Positions 26,724 through 35,724 of a stretch of 64,000 bases of DNA are shown here, piece after piece. The DNA comes from Herbidospora mongoliensis. Lineage in GTDB: Bacteria > Actinomycetota > Actinomycetes > Streptosporangiales > Streptosporangiaceae. Position 1 is the stretch's first letter; each line of letters starts with the position of its first letter. The stretch covers positions 1 through 64,000 of the forward strand of contig NZ_BBXD01000017.1 in the NCBI RefSeq assembly GCF_001570545.1. Direction: 5' to 3'. The position numbers and the translations under genes were made by a program. The notes beneath the pieces were generated by a model, which saw only the letters and a list, made by a program, of their open reading frames with translations, was not told the DNA's origin and did not search any database.

Positions 26724-27227
26724 CTATGTACGGTCCACGTACCAACTCCCGCAGGTGACGCCCCCGCCATTCGGCCGGATGCAGGCACGAGTCGCGTAGT
26801 GGCGCTGCTGGGTCGTGTTCCAGTTCATGACGAGGTCGGTGATCCGCCCGTCGGTCGTCCACCATTCGATTTTGAATGGACCGCACTGCTTCCATCCGCC
26901 CTCGCCGTTGACCTGTGCCGTGCTCGGATACTTGGGCAGCGAATTGGGGATCCCGTTCCTGCTGCGGTCGATCCAGACGAGGTCTCCCGACTGGCCTCCG
27001 TCGACGTTGGTATAGCTGAAGTTGAGGGCCGCGCCGTTCATGAGTTTGACGGTGCGTCCGGACACGCTGAGGGAATAGACCTGCTTGTAGACATCGGGCC
27101 GGAGGTAGGCATCGCAGTCCGCGGTGCCTGCCTGCGCCTGGGCCGGCACCAATACGACGGTGGCCGCACCAGCGATGACCGCGGCCATCGACAGCACAAG
27201 CCTTCGCGTCTTCATACTTTTCATCAT
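26724..27227 (-). CDS. Secreted protein of unknown function
   Basis: 167 residues from ATG at 27227 (GAGGGG lies eight bases upstream). Signal peptide MKTRRLVLSMAAVIAGAATVVLVPAQAQA with cleavage before GTADC. The mature ~135 residues hold four cysteines (TADC, WKQC, TRAC, VTC), probably two disulfides, and a beta-rich sequence (SLSVSGRTVKLMNGAALNFS, DLVWIDRSRNG). I do not recognise the family. It may be a small extracellular binding protein or enzyme inhibitor. Confidence 0.75.
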   Translation of the reverse strand: MMKSMKTRRLVLSMAAVIAGAATVVLVPAQAQAGTADCDAYLRPDVYKQVYSLSVSGRTVKLMNGAALNFSYTNVDGGQSGDLVWIDRSRNGIPNSLPKYPSTAQVNGEGGWKQCGPFKIEWWTTDGRITDLVMNWNTTQQRHYATRACIRPNGGGVTCGSWYVDRT

Positions 27228-27315
27228 TCGACGAACCCCTCGTTGTTTTGCCACTCCGAATCTCTATATCCGGAGCGAACAACGCCATTTTGGGCGCCGA
27301 TCGATAAATGAGAAA

Positions 27316-27331
27316 CCTATAAGCTTATAGG
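27316..27331. promoter_or_regulatory. 16-bp perfect palindrome across the TetR stop codon
   Basis: CCTATAAGCTTATAGG, AT-rich in a GC-rich context, overlapping the TAA stop of the TetR gene (27325-27327) and lying about 90 bases upstream of the secreted-protein start on the same strand. It may be an operator for that gene or a short terminator. Confidence 0.5.
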
Positions 27332-27918
27332 GTGCCTCGGGTCGTTTCCCGTCCCACGGTGATCGTCTGCAGTGCCTGGACCAGGTCCTGGGCGGAGGGC
27401 GCGCTGTCCGGGTCGACCAGCCACTGGGTCGCCAGCCCGCCGAGCAGCGCCTGGTAGAACGCGCCGACGGCCATCGCCTTCTGTTCGTCGGCGGCCGGGT
27501 CGAGGTTCTCGAAAAGGGCCGCCAGCCCCAGCCGGGCCTGCCGGTTCGCGCTCGCGAACGCCTCGCGCACCTCCGGCAGGCGGTCCATCTGCGCGATGAG
27601 TTCGAACTGGATGGCCCAAAGGGGCCGGAGCCTGATGTACGACTCGATGATCTGAGTCCAGATCGCTTCGAAGCGCCGCAGGGGGGTCGCCCCGGGTGGC
27701 GCCTCGGTGGTCAGGGCGCGCTCGATCTCCTTCCCCCAGTCTTCCATCGCCTCGATGAGGGCCTCGTTCAGCAGCGCCTTCGTTGATCTGAAGTGATAGC
27801 CGATGGCGGCGAGGCTGGTGCCTGCCGCCTCGGCGATGTTGCGCGAGGTGGTGCCCGCGTAGCCCTTCTCCATCAGGCATTGCTTCGCCCCGGCGAGCAG
27901 ATCTTCCCGATTTCCCAT
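27325..27918 (-). CDS. TetR-family repressor
   Basis: 197 residues from ATG at 27918. N-terminal TetR HTH: REDLLAGAKQCLMEKGYAGT, TSRNIAEAAGTSLAAIGYHF, RSTKALLNEAL. The C-terminal ligand pocket is helical (TQIIESYIRLRPLWAIQFEL). Divergent from an FAD monooxygenase, with a 9-bp inverted repeat between them. The likely logic is that the repressor binds the substrate or product of the monooxygenase and releases both genes. Confidence 0.92.
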   Translation of the reverse strand: MGNREDLLAGAKQCLMEKGYAGTTSRNIAEAAGTSLAAIGYHFRSTKALLNEALIEAMEDWGKEIERALTTEAPPGATPLRRFEAIWTQIIESYIRLRPLWAIQFELIAQMDRLPEVREAFASANRQARLGLAALFENLDPAADEQKAMAVGAFYQALLGGLATQWLVDPDSAPSAQDLVQALQTITVGRETTRGTL

Positions 27919-27956
27919 GCTCACAAGGGTATCGGATAGTCGCACAGATGTCTTGC

Positions 27957-27990
27957 ACAAACGTCCTAGACAGTTGCCTGAGACGTTTGT
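27957..27990. promoter_or_regulatory. TetR operator candidate
   Basis: ACAAACGTC (27957-27965) and GACGTTTGT (27982-27990), perfect 9-bp inverted repeat with a 16-base spacer, 12 bases from the monooxygenase ATG and 39 from the TetR start. The pairing extends to 11 of 12 bases. Suitably placed to block both promoters. Confidence 0.75.
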
Positions 27991-28001
27991 ACAGTCGAGG
28001 C

Positions 28002-29216
28002 ATGACAAACATCCTGATCTCCGGCGGCAGCGTCGCCGGGCCGGCGTTGGCCTTCTGGTTGCGTGCGTACGGGTTCAACCCGACCGTCGTGGAGCGCGCG
28101 CCCGCACTGCGGACCGGCGGCTACAAGATCGACATCCGGGGCGCGGCCCTCGAGGTCGTCGACCGCATGGGGCTGCGGGACGAGGTGGCGCGCAACGGCA
28201 CCGACATGCGGATCGCGCGGTTCGTGGACGCGACCGGCAGACAGCTGGCCAGCATGAGCGCCCAGCTCTTCGGCGGACGCGAGGGCGACGACGTCGAGAT
28301 CATGCGCGGAGATCTGGCGCGGATCCTGTACGACGCGACCGAGAACGACGTCGAATACCTCTTCGACGACTCCATCACCGCGTTGGAGGAGACAGCCGAC
28401 GGTGTGCGGGTCACCTTCGAGAACGGACCCCCGCGCACGTTCGACCTCGTGGTCGGCGCCGACGGCCTGCATTCCAACGTCCGGGCACTGGCCTTCGGCG
28501 AGGAGTCCGCCTACATCCACGACCTGGGGCACTACATCTCGATCTTCACCGTGCCCAACCACCTCGATCTCGACCGCACCGAGATGATGCACCCCGCCCC
28601 CGGCCGCAGCGCCGGCATGTACAGCACCGGCCGGAGCGGCGACGCCAAGGCGATGTTCCTCTTCGCCTCGGCCCCCCTCTCCTACGACCGCCGAGACATC
28701 GCCGAGCAGCGGAAACTGCTCGCCGAGATCTTCGCCGGCCAGGGCTGGGAGGTGCCCCGGCTCCTCGACGCCATGGCCGACGCGCCCGACTTCTACCTCG
28801 ACTCGATCAGCCAGGTGCGCATGGACGCGTGGTCGTCCGGCCGGGTGGTCCTGGTCGGCGACGCCGCCTACGGGCCCTCCCCCGCCTCAGGCCAGGGCAC
28901 CAGCCTGGCGCTGGTCGGCGCGTACGTCCTGGCCGGTTCGCTCGCCGCCGCGGCGGGAGACCACCGGGCCGGGTTCGCCGCCTACGAGAACGACATGCGC
29001 CACTTCGTCGAGGAGAACCAGAAGCTCGCCGCGAACAACCTCAAGGGCATGGTGCTGAAATCGGCGGCACAGATCCGCTTCCAGATGTTCCTGCTGCGCC
29101 TGATGCCCCATCTGCCGGGGAAGGACAGCATGATCAAGCGGGTGACCGAGCCGATCCGCAAGGCCGCGACAGCGATCACCCTCAAGAACTACCAAGGGGA
29201 CAGAACCGGCAGGTAG
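28002..29216 (+). CDS. FAD-dependent monooxygenase (TetX/PHBH-like)
   Basis: 404 residues from ATG at 28002. FAD Rossmann motif ILISGGSVAGPALAFWLRAYGF then TVVERAP; the second FAD contact VVLVGDAAYGPSPASGQGTSLALVGAYVLAG. The middle contains VGADGLHSNVRALAF (DG motif for FAD/NADPH). Such enzymes hydroxylate aromatic or polyketide compounds, including drugs. Regulated by a divergent TetR protein and next to a DrrABC-like operon, so a detoxification role is plausible but not shown. Confidence 0.9.
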   Translation: MTNILISGGSVAGPALAFWLRAYGFNPTVVERAPALRTGGYKIDIRGAALEVVDRMGLRDEVARNGTDMRIARFVDATGRQLASMSAQLFGGREGDDVEIMRGDLARILYDATENDVEYLFDDSITALEETADGVRVTFENGPPRTFDLVVGADGLHSNVRALAFGEESAYIHDLGHYISIFTVPNHLDLDRTEMMHPAPGRSAGMYSTGRSGDAKAMFLFASAPLSYDRRDIAEQRKLLAEIFAGQGWEVPRLLDAMADAPDFYLDSISQVRMDAWSSGRVVLVGDAAYGPSPASGQGTSLALVGAYVLAGSLAAAAGDHRAGFAAYENDMRHFVEENQKLAANNLKGMVLKSAAQIRFQMFLLRLMPHLPGKDSMIKRVTEPIRKAATAITLKNYQGDRTGR

Positions 29217-29224
29217 CCCGCCGG

Positions 29225-31501
29225 TCAGGCCACATACTCCCGCAGGTGCTGGGCCGTCAGCGTGTCGGCGTTGGCGATCAGGTCTGCCGGTGGGCCGGTG
29301 AAGATGACCTCGCCGCCGTCGTGGCCGCCCCCGGGGCCGAGGTCGATGATCCAGTCTGCGTGGGCCATGACGGCCTGGTGGTGTTCGATCACGACGACCG
29401 AGTGGCCGTCGTCGACCAGGCGGTCGAGCAGGCTCAGGAGCTGGTCGACATCGGCCAGGTGGAGGCCCGTCGTCGGTTCGTCGAGGACGTAGATCGAGGA
29501 CTTCTCGGCCATGTGGATGGCCAGTTTCAGGCGCTGACGTTCGCCGCCAGACAAGGTGTTCAGGGGCTGGCCCAGTCGGAGGTAGCCGAGGCCGACGTCG
29601 ACCATGCGGGCGAGGATGGTGCGGGCCTGGCCGGTGGTGAAGAAGTCGCGGGCCTCGGTCATCGACATGCCGAGCACCTCGTGGATGTTCTTGCCGCGCA
29701 GCTTGTAGCCGAGCACCTCGGCGGTGAAGCGCTTGCCCTCGCACTGCTCACAGATCGACGACACCCCGGCCATCATGGCCAGGTCGGTGTAGATCAGGCC
29801 GATGCCGTTGCAGCCGGGGCAGGCTCCTTCGGAGTTGGCGCTGAACAGGGCCGCCTTGACGCCGTTCTCCTTGGCGAAGGCGGTGCGGATCGGGCCGAGC
29901 AGGCCGCTGTAGGTGGCGGGGTTGCTGCGGCGCGAGCCCCTGATCGCCGACTGGTCAGCGACGACCACGCCGTCGCGGCCGGACAGGTAGCCGTGGATGA
30001 GGGAGCTCTTGCCCGACCCGGCGACGCCCGTCACCACGGTCAGCACGCCGAGCGGCACGTCGACCGACACGTTCTTCAGGTTGTGGAGCGTGGCCCCGCT
30101 GATGGACAGGTGGCCGCTCGGAGGGCGTACGTGATCACGGAGTTTGGCCCGGTGGTCGAGGTGGCGGCCGGTGAGGGTGCCGGAGGCGCGCAGGCCGGGG
30201 ACGTCGCCGGTGTAGCAGATGTGGCCGCCGTTCTCGCCGGCGCCGGGGCCGAGGTCGACGACGTGGTCGGCGATGGCGATGACCTCGGGTTTGTGCTCGA
30301 CGACCAGAACCGTGTTGCCCTTGTCACGGAGCATCAGCAGGATCTCGTTCATGCGCCGGATGTCGTGGGGGTGCAGCCCGACGGTCGGCTCGTCGAAGAC
30401 GTAGGTGACGTCGCTCAGGCTCGAACCCAGGTGGCGCACCATCTTCACGCGCTGCGCCTCGCCGCCCGACAGGGTGCCCGAGGAGCGGTTGAGGCTGAGG
30501 TAGCCGAGGCCGATGCCGACCAGGGACTCGAGCAGTTCGCGCAGGCTGGTCAGCACCGGGCCGACGCTCGGGTCGTCGACGGTCCGCAGGAAGGTGGCCA
30601 GGTCGTTGACCTGCATCGACGAGCACTCGGCGATGTTCACGCCGTTGATCTTCGAGGAGAGGGCCGCGCGGGTCAGCCGGGTGCCCTCGCATTCCGGGCA
30701 CGGGGCGAACACCACGGCGCGGTCGACGAACGCCTTGATGGCGCCCTGCATCGATTCGCGGTCTTTGGTCAGGTAGATGCGGTTGACCTTGACGATCAGG
30801 CCCTCGTAGCTGAGGTTGTTCGAGCCGATCTTGACCTTGGTGTTGGGCTTGTTGAGGAAGTCGTCCCACTCCTGGTCGGTGAAATCCTTCAGCTTCTTGT
30901 CCGGGTCGTAGAACCCGGAATGGGCCATGACCTGCCAATACCAGCTGTCGACGTGGAACTGCGGCACCGTGATCGCGCCCTGGTTCAGCGACAGCTCGCG
31001 GTCGACGAGCTGGTCGACGTCGATCGTCGACACGTGCCCCAGCCCTTCGCATCGGGGGCACATGCCGTCGGGCAGGTTGAACGAGAACGCGGTCGACGGG
31101 CCGATGTGCGGCTGCCCGAGACGGCTGAAGATGATCCGGAGCATCGTGTACGCGTCGGTCGCCGTGCCGACCGTCGACCGCGAGTTGGCGCCCATGCGCT
31201 CCTGGTCGACGACGATGGCCGCGCTCAGGTTGTGCAGCGCGTCGACGTCGGGCCGGCTCTGCGACGGCATGAACGACTGGACGAACGCCGCGTAGGTCTC
31301 GTTGATCATCCGCTGTGATTCGGCCGCGATCGTGCCGAACACCAGCGACGACTTGCCCGACCCGGAGACCCCGGTGAAGACGGTGATGCGGCGCTTGGGA
31401 ATGTCGAGGGAGACGTCGGCCAGGTTGTTCTCCCTGGCCCCACGCACCTGGATCAGGCTGTGGGAGTCGGCCGCGAGCGATTCGTTGAGGGGAGGCAGCA
31501 C
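29225..31501 (-). CDS. UvrA-like ABC protein (DrrC/UvrA2 type)
   Basis: 758 residues from GTG at 31501, the last gene of the operon. Two ABC modules: Walker A TGVSGSGKSSLVF and TGVAGSGKSSLIHG; signatures LSGGEAQRVKM and LSGGERQRLKL; Walker B DEPTVGLHP and DEPTTGLHL. Cysteine pairs for zinc fingers are present (CPRCEG, CPECEG, CPGCNG, CEQCEG). It lacks the UvrB-binding domain length of housekeeping UvrA (~940 residues). DrrC-type proteins protect DNA against intercalating antibiotics. It converges with the monooxygenase, eight bases apart. Confidence 0.88.
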   Translation of the reverse strand: MLPPLNESLAADSHSLIQVRGARENNLADVSLDIPKRRITVFTGVSGSGKSSLVFGTIAAESQRMINETYAAFVQSFMPSQSRPDVDALHNLSAAIVVDQERMGANSRSTVGTATDAYTMLRIIFSRLGQPHIGPSTAFSFNLPDGMCPRCEGLGHVSTIDVDQLVDRELSLNQGAITVPQFHVDSWYWQVMAHSGFYDPDKKLKDFTDQEWDDFLNKPNTKVKIGSNNLSYEGLIVKVNRIYLTKDRESMQGAIKAFVDRAVVFAPCPECEGTRLTRAALSSKINGVNIAECSSMQVNDLATFLRTVDDPSVGPVLTSLRELLESLVGIGLGYLSLNRSSGTLSGGEAQRVKMVRHLGSSLSDVTYVFDEPTVGLHPHDIRRMNEILLMLRDKGNTVLVVEHKPEVIAIADHVVDLGPGAGENGGHICYTGDVPGLRASGTLTGRHLDHRAKLRDHVRPPSGHLSISGATLHNLKNVSVDVPLGVLTVVTGVAGSGKSSLIHGYLSGRDGVVVADQSAIRGSRRSNPATYSGLLGPIRTAFAKENGVKAALFSANSEGACPGCNGIGLIYTDLAMMAGVSSICEQCEGKRFTAEVLGYKLRGKNIHEVLGMSMTEARDFFTTGQARTILARMVDVGLGYLRLGQPLNTLSGGERQRLKLAIHMAEKSSIYVLDEPTTGLHLADVDQLLSLLDRLVDDGHSVVVIEHHQAVMAHADWIIDLGPGGGHDGGEVIFTGPPADLIANADTLTAQHLREYVA

Positions 31502-31511
31502 AGCGGAGAGC

Positions 31512-32201
31512 CTAAACGACCGCACCGACACTTCCGCCCACCCGCGACCTCCCGACCGCGAGCGCACCCACCGCCCAGACTCCCAGCACCGCCAGCCCGG
31601 CCCAGGGGCCGATGGACGCGATTCCTCCCTGTACGGCCATACCCGCCTCCATCGGCGAGATCCAGGCCAGCCGCTCCTGCCAGACAGGATCCTGAATCAT
31701 GCGGATGACCAGCGGAAATCCGTACAGGATCCCCAGTGCGACCCCCATCGCGACCGCCGTGTCCCGGACCGCCGCGGCCACACCCAGCGCGAGCAGTGAC
31801 ACCAGCACGAGGTAGACGATCGACCCGACGAAGGCCGTCGGCGTGACGCCGGGGCCGATGACCGCCGAAGTGGTGATCGCCACGAGCGCCCCGGCCAGCG
31901 TGACACCCCCGACGAGCAGGGCTTTCGCGGCCAGCATCCGCCCCCGGTGCGGGACGGCGAGGAGGGTGACGACGATCATGCCGGTGCTGTACTCCCCCGC
32001 CACCATCCCGACGGCCAGCGCCACGGCGGCGATCTGCCCGGCCTGGACGCCGGCGAGCGACACCCGCGACGGGAGGACGTCGCAGCAGGGCACCAGGGCG
32101 GTGGCCGCAGCTCCCGTGCCGACGGTCAGGACGACCAGCAGCAGCACGAGCCACGGGAGGCCGGGGAGGGTGCGGAACTTCGTCCATTCGGCCCGGATCA
32201 C
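31512..32201 (-). CDS. ABC-2-type permease subunit
   Basis: 229 residues from GTG at 32201 (VIRAEWTKFRTLPG), overlapping the upstream permease stop by four bases. The N-terminal RAEWTKFRTLPG motif is typical of ABC-2 exporters. About six hydrophobic helices follow, including VALAVGMVAGEYSTGMIVVTLL and the conserved GEYSTG turn. It forms the membrane part of the exporter together with the larger permease. Confidence 0.87.
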   Translation of the reverse strand: MIRAEWTKFRTLPGLPWLVLLLVVLTVGTGAAATALVPCCDVLPSRVSLAGVQAGQIAAVALAVGMVAGEYSTGMIVVTLLAVPHRGRMLAAKALLVGGVTLAGALVAITTSAVIGPGVTPTAFVGSIVYLVLVSLLALGVAAAVRDTAVAMGVALGILYGFPLVIRMIQDPVWQERLAWISPMEAGMAVQGGIASIGPWAGLAVLGVWAVGALAVGRSRVGGSVGAVV

Positions 32202-33673
32202 GCGTCCCTCCGGCGCAGCACCACGATCGCTCCCGCCAGGGCCACGGCGGCGTACCCGCACATCACCGCGAACCCACCCAGCGGCGGGAGCGGGTAGTAG
32301 CCGAGTGCGGGGATGTAGTAATCCTCGACCTGCGGATACGCGGGGATGCTCTGCTGGATCGCGAACCCGGCCGCCGGGGTGACCCGCAGCAGCCACTGGG
32401 CCGCCGACGACGGGATCACCGAGGCCGTCGCGAGGAGCTGGGGCAGCAGGACCAGCATGATCGCGGCGATGACCGCCGCCGCGCTCCGCCGGAAGATCGC
32501 GCCCAGCGCGAGGGCCAGCACCGCCGTGACCGCCAGCAGCGCCGCCGTACCGACGATCACGCGGACCTCGGTGAGGGCGGTGATCGGGGCGATGCTGTTG
32601 TTGCGGTCGCGCATCAGGCCGATCCCGACCGGGACCGCGAGCGCCGCGGCGACCAGCCCGCCCGCGAAGGTGACCGTGGCGACGACGGCGGCCTTGGCCA
32701 GCAGCACCCCGGTCCGGCCGGGGTTGGCCGCGAGCGTCGCCTTGATCAGGCCGCGCCGGTATTCGGCCGTCACGAACAGCACGCCGACGACGATCACCGC
32801 GATCAGCCCGATGGACGCGCCGGTCAGGGTGCGTTCGACGACCGCGCCGCCCTCCATGCCCGCCGGTGAGATGTCCCCCGACCCGGTCAGCTGGATCGTG
32901 CTCCCCCACACCCGCGCCGACCCGACCGACAGCGTCGGTGCGCCGATTTCGCCACCGACGTCGTCATGTGTCCATGTTCCGGACGCCCCCTCGACGGACA
33001 CGTCCTCGAACTTCCCGGTGACGTTGGTGAGCCGGCACGCGCCGATCGTCCCGCCGAGCGCACCCTGGGAGAGGGTGACGTCGCAGGGTGAGGCCGCGAA
33101 CAGCCCGATGAGCGCGGGCCCCTTGAGCCGCCTCTCGGCGATGACCCGCCACGACGTGCCGTCCGGGGAGGACTCGCCCTTGAGGGTGTCGCCGCTCCGG
33201 GTCAGCCGCAGCCACGGGTCGCCGCCCGCGGCGAGGTCGTTGACGAAGTCGTCCTGGACCCGGGTGCCGTGCGCACCGGTGACCATGACGGCCGCATAGG
33301 CCGAGCCCTGCCGGAGGTCCTGCTTGACCATCACGCCGACCTTCGCCCAGGGCACCACACCCGGGACGATCTTGTCGTGGTCGGGCGGCGGATAGGTGAT
33401 GACGCCGCTCACGTCGGCGACCTTGACCGTGATGGAGCCGTCGCCGGGAAGGGCCCGGTGGTAGAAGGAGAACCGGTCGTGGACGGCCTGCCCGCCGGGG
33501 CCGATCGGGATCTCCGGGCAGACGTCCCCTTGCGGGCCCTGACACGACCGGACCGTGCCGGCGGCGCCCAGCAGCCCGACGCCGACGGTGAGCAGCACCG
33601 CCACGATCGACCCGGCGACCCAGCCGCGTACCGTGCGGAACTTGGTCCATTCGGACCTCAGCAGAGGGATCAT
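32198..33673 (-). CDS. ABC-2-type permease with large extracellular domain
   Basis: 491 residues from ATG at 33673 (MIPLLRSEWTKFRTVRG). One helix, then ~230 residues outside the membrane (DRFSFYHRALPGDG, YPPPDHDKIVPGVVPWAKVGVM, DPWLRLTRSGDTLKG) resembling a DUF1349/LamG-like beta domain, then about six helices with TAEYRRGLIKATLAANPGR. A full-length paralogue lies at 2453-3931. Overlaps the ATPase stop (ATGA) and the next permease (GTGA). The extracellular domain may capture a glycan, peptide or drug for export, or sense envelope state. Confidence 0.85.
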   Translation of the reverse strand: MIPLLRSEWTKFRTVRGWVAGSIVAVLLTVGVGLLGAAGTVRSCQGPQGDVCPEIPIGPGGQAVHDRFSFYHRALPGDGSITVKVADVSGVITYPPPDHDKIVPGVVPWAKVGVMVKQDLRQGSAYAAVMVTGAHGTRVQDDFVNDLAAGGDPWLRLTRSGDTLKGESSPDGTSWRVIAERRLKGPALIGLFAASPCDVTLSQGALGGTIGACRLTNVTGKFEDVSVEGASGTWTHDDVGGEIGAPTLSVGSARVWGSTIQLTGSGDISPAGMEGGAVVERTLTGASIGLIAVIVVGVLFVTAEYRRGLIKATLAANPGRTGVLLAKAAVVATVTFAGGLVAAALAVPVGIGLMRDRNNSIAPITALTEVRVIVGTAALLAVTAVLALALGAIFRRSAAAVIAAIMLVLLPQLLATASVIPSSAAQWLLRVTPAAGFAIQQSIPAYPQVEDYYIPALGYYPLPPLGGFAVMCGYAAVALAGAIVVLRRRDA

Positions 33674-34575
33674 CGGAACTCCACGCTTTCTCGCGTCAGC
33701 TCCATATAGGCCTCTTCCAACGTGGCCCGATGGGCGCTGACCTCGGCGAACGCCACCTCGGCAGCGGTCAGCACCGCCACCGTCTCCGCGCCGGACAATC
33801 CCGCCACGGTCAGCGAGTCGGCGCCGGTCACCGTCACGGTCGCGCCCGCGCGGGCCAGCGCCTCCATCGCGTCCTCACGTGCGGTCGTGCGCAGGGTCAC
33901 CCGCCCGTTCGAGGCGGTCGCGATCAGGTCCTCGACGGCCCGGTCGGCGACCACCCGGCCGCGTCCGGCCACGATCAGGTGCCCGGCGACGTCCTGCAGT
34001 TCACTCATCAGGTGGCTCGACACCAGGACCGATCGCCCGTCGGCCGCGAGTGACCGCAGCAGCCCGCGGATCCACACGATCCCCTCCGGGTCGAGCCCGT
34101 TGAAGGGCTCGTCGAACAGCAGCACCGGCGGATCGCCGAGCAGCGCCGCCGCGATCCCGAGCCGCTGCCGCATCCCGAGGGAGTAGCCGCCCGCCCTGCG
34201 TCGCGCGGCCGTGCCGAGGCCGACCTGTTCGACGACCTCGTCGACCCGGCGCGGGCCGAGGCCCTGTGACTGGGCCAGCCACAGCAGGTGGTTGCGCGCG
34301 GTCCTGCTCGGCTGGAACGCCGACGCGTCGAGCAGGGCGCCGACGTGGGTCAACGGCCTTTTCAGGGTCCGGTACGCCACCCCGCCCACCAGCGCCGACC
34401 CCTCGTCGGGCCGGTCGAGGCCGACGATGATCCGCATCGTGGTGGACTTGCCCGCCCCGTTGGGGCCGACGAAGCCGGTGACCAGGCCCGGTTTGACGGA
34501 GAAGGTCATGTCGTCGAGCGCTCGGGTGGCGCCGAATCGTTTTCGGAGCCCGTTGACTTCCACAGTCACGTCCAT
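33670..34575 (-). CDS. ABC transporter ATP-binding protein (drug-exporter type)
   Basis: 301 residues from ATG at 34575; upstream in-frame sequence lacks coding character. Walker A GPNGAGKSTTMR, Q-loop region ALLDASAFQPSRT, signature YSLGMRQRLGIAAALL, Walker B VLLFDEPFNGLDPEG, switch histidine SSHLMSEL. The C-terminal ~80 residues match DrrA-like exporters. First gene of an overlapping operon of ATPase, two permeases and a UvrA-like protein. The operon diverges from its two-component system at 34678. Confidence 0.93.
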   Translation of the reverse strand: MDVTVEVNGLRKRFGATRALDDMTFSVKPGLVTGFVGPNGAGKSTTMRIIVGLDRPDEGSALVGGVAYRTLKRPLTHVGALLDASAFQPSRTARNHLLWLAQSQGLGPRRVDEVVEQVGLGTAARRRAGGYSLGMRQRLGIAAALLGDPPVLLFDEPFNGLDPEGIVWIRGLLRSLAADGRSVLVSSHLMSELQDVAGHLIVAGRGRVVADRAVEDLIATASNGRVTLRTTAREDAMEALARAGATVTVTGADSLTVAGLSGAETVAVLTAAEVAFAEVSAHRATLEEAYMELTRESVEFR

Positions 34576-34677
34576 GTTCCGGAACCCTAGGTTCGGGCGT
34601 CGCGCGGGGCGTCCCGCCGGGGAGCGGTCTTCGGGTAGCTCACACGAGGGATGCCGGGGAGCCCCTTTAGGGGCAGA

Positions 34678-35724
34678 ATGACCTGCGTGAATGGGCGTGC
34701 CGTCGCAGGTCTCCTCGTGGTGGCGGCCTTCGTCCTGGGGGTGTCCACGTCGCTGGCCATGGCGCTGGTGGGCCTGGCGGCGACGCTGCCGCTGGTGCTG
34801 CTCTGGTCGCAGCGAGCCGCCGCCGGCGTCCTCGTCACGGTGGCCACGGTGCTGTCGCTGACGGCTTTCCAGGACCCTTCGTACGCCGGCCTGATCGCCA
34901 CCATGGTCGCGCTGTTCCGTCTGGGCGAGACCTCGGAGCGGCTGGCGCTGGCCTGCTCGATCCCGTGTCTGGCGCTGATCGTCCACGCCCCCGTGCTGGC
35001 CCTCGCGCCGTCGGCCGCGATGGCCGGGATCACCTGGCAGGCGCGGAGGAAAGCGCAGGTCAGCGCGGCCGCCCGGGATGTGATCGAGGAGAACCTGCTG
35101 CGCCGCAGCGCGGCCGGTGAACGGGCCAGGATCGCGCGCGAGCTGCACGACGTGGTGGCCCACCACATCTCGATGGTGGCCGTCCAGGCCGAGGCGGCCC
35201 GCCTGGCGACCCCCGGGCTGCCCCAGGCCGGAGCCGACCGGCTGCGCGCGATCGGCGACACCGCGCGGAGCGCGCTGACCGAGATGCGGCGGCTGCTCGG
35301 CGTGCTGCGCGAGGACACCGACCAGCCGGAACGCGTGCCCCAACCAGGCCTGCGCGAACTCAACGCCCTGGTGGACACGGCCCGCGCGGCCTCCGGCGGG
35401 GCGACCCGGCTGATCCTGCGCGGGACGCCGATCGCGCTCGACCCGGTGGCCGAACTCGCGGCCTACCGCATCGTCCAGGAGGCCCTGACGAACGTCCGGC
35501 GGCACGCGCCGGGAGCGGCGGTGGACGTGGAGTTCGACTACGGAGGCGACGCGCTGAGGGTGGTGGTCCGGGACAACGGACCGGCGGTGGAGACCCCGAT
35601 CGAGGGGCTGGGCCTGGTGGGCATGCGGGAACGCGCGTACGCGGTGGGCGGGACACTGCGTACCGGAGCACTGAGAGGCGGCGGTTTCATGGTCGAGGCG
35701 ATCCTCCCTGGTAAGACGGCATGA
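34678..35724 (+). CDS. NarL-type sensor histidine kinase
   Basis: 348 residues from ATG at 34678, preceded by AGGGG. Four or five transmembrane helices in the first 130 residues ([20 protein letters not shown] and on). HisKA_3 phospho-acceptor box [20 protein letters not shown], then an HATPase with [22 protein letters not shown] and [11 protein letters not shown]. The response regulator gene overlaps its end (ATGA). With its partner it probably controls the divergent exporter operon. Confidence 0.93.
   Translation: MTCVNGRAVAGLLVVAAFVLGVSTSLAMALVGLAATLPLVLLWSQRAAAGVLVTVATVLSLTAFQDPSYAGLIATMVALFRLGETSERLALACSIPCLALIVHAPVLALAPSAAMAGITWQARRKAQVSAAARDVIEENLLRRSAAGERARIARELHDVVAHHISMVAVQAEAARLATPGLPQAGADRLRAIGDTARSALTEMRRLLGVLREDTDQPERVPQPGLRELNALVDTARAASGGATRLILRGTPIALDPVAELAAYRIVQEALTNVRRHAPGAAVDVEFDYGGDALRVVVRDNGPAVETPIEGLGLVGMRERAYAVGGTLRTGALRGGGFMVEAILPGKTA

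Noticed and set aside
27917-31318. Very long open frame (over 1100 codons) on the plus strand across the monooxygenase and UvrA-like genes
   Set aside because: It is antisense or off-frame to two genes with complete motifs. Its translation is Arg/Gly/Asp-rich low complexity, an artefact of high GC at third codon positions.
34576-35505. N-terminal extension of the ABC ATPase frame
   Set aside because: The extension runs antisense through the divergent histidine kinase. The ATPase family starts at ATG 34575.
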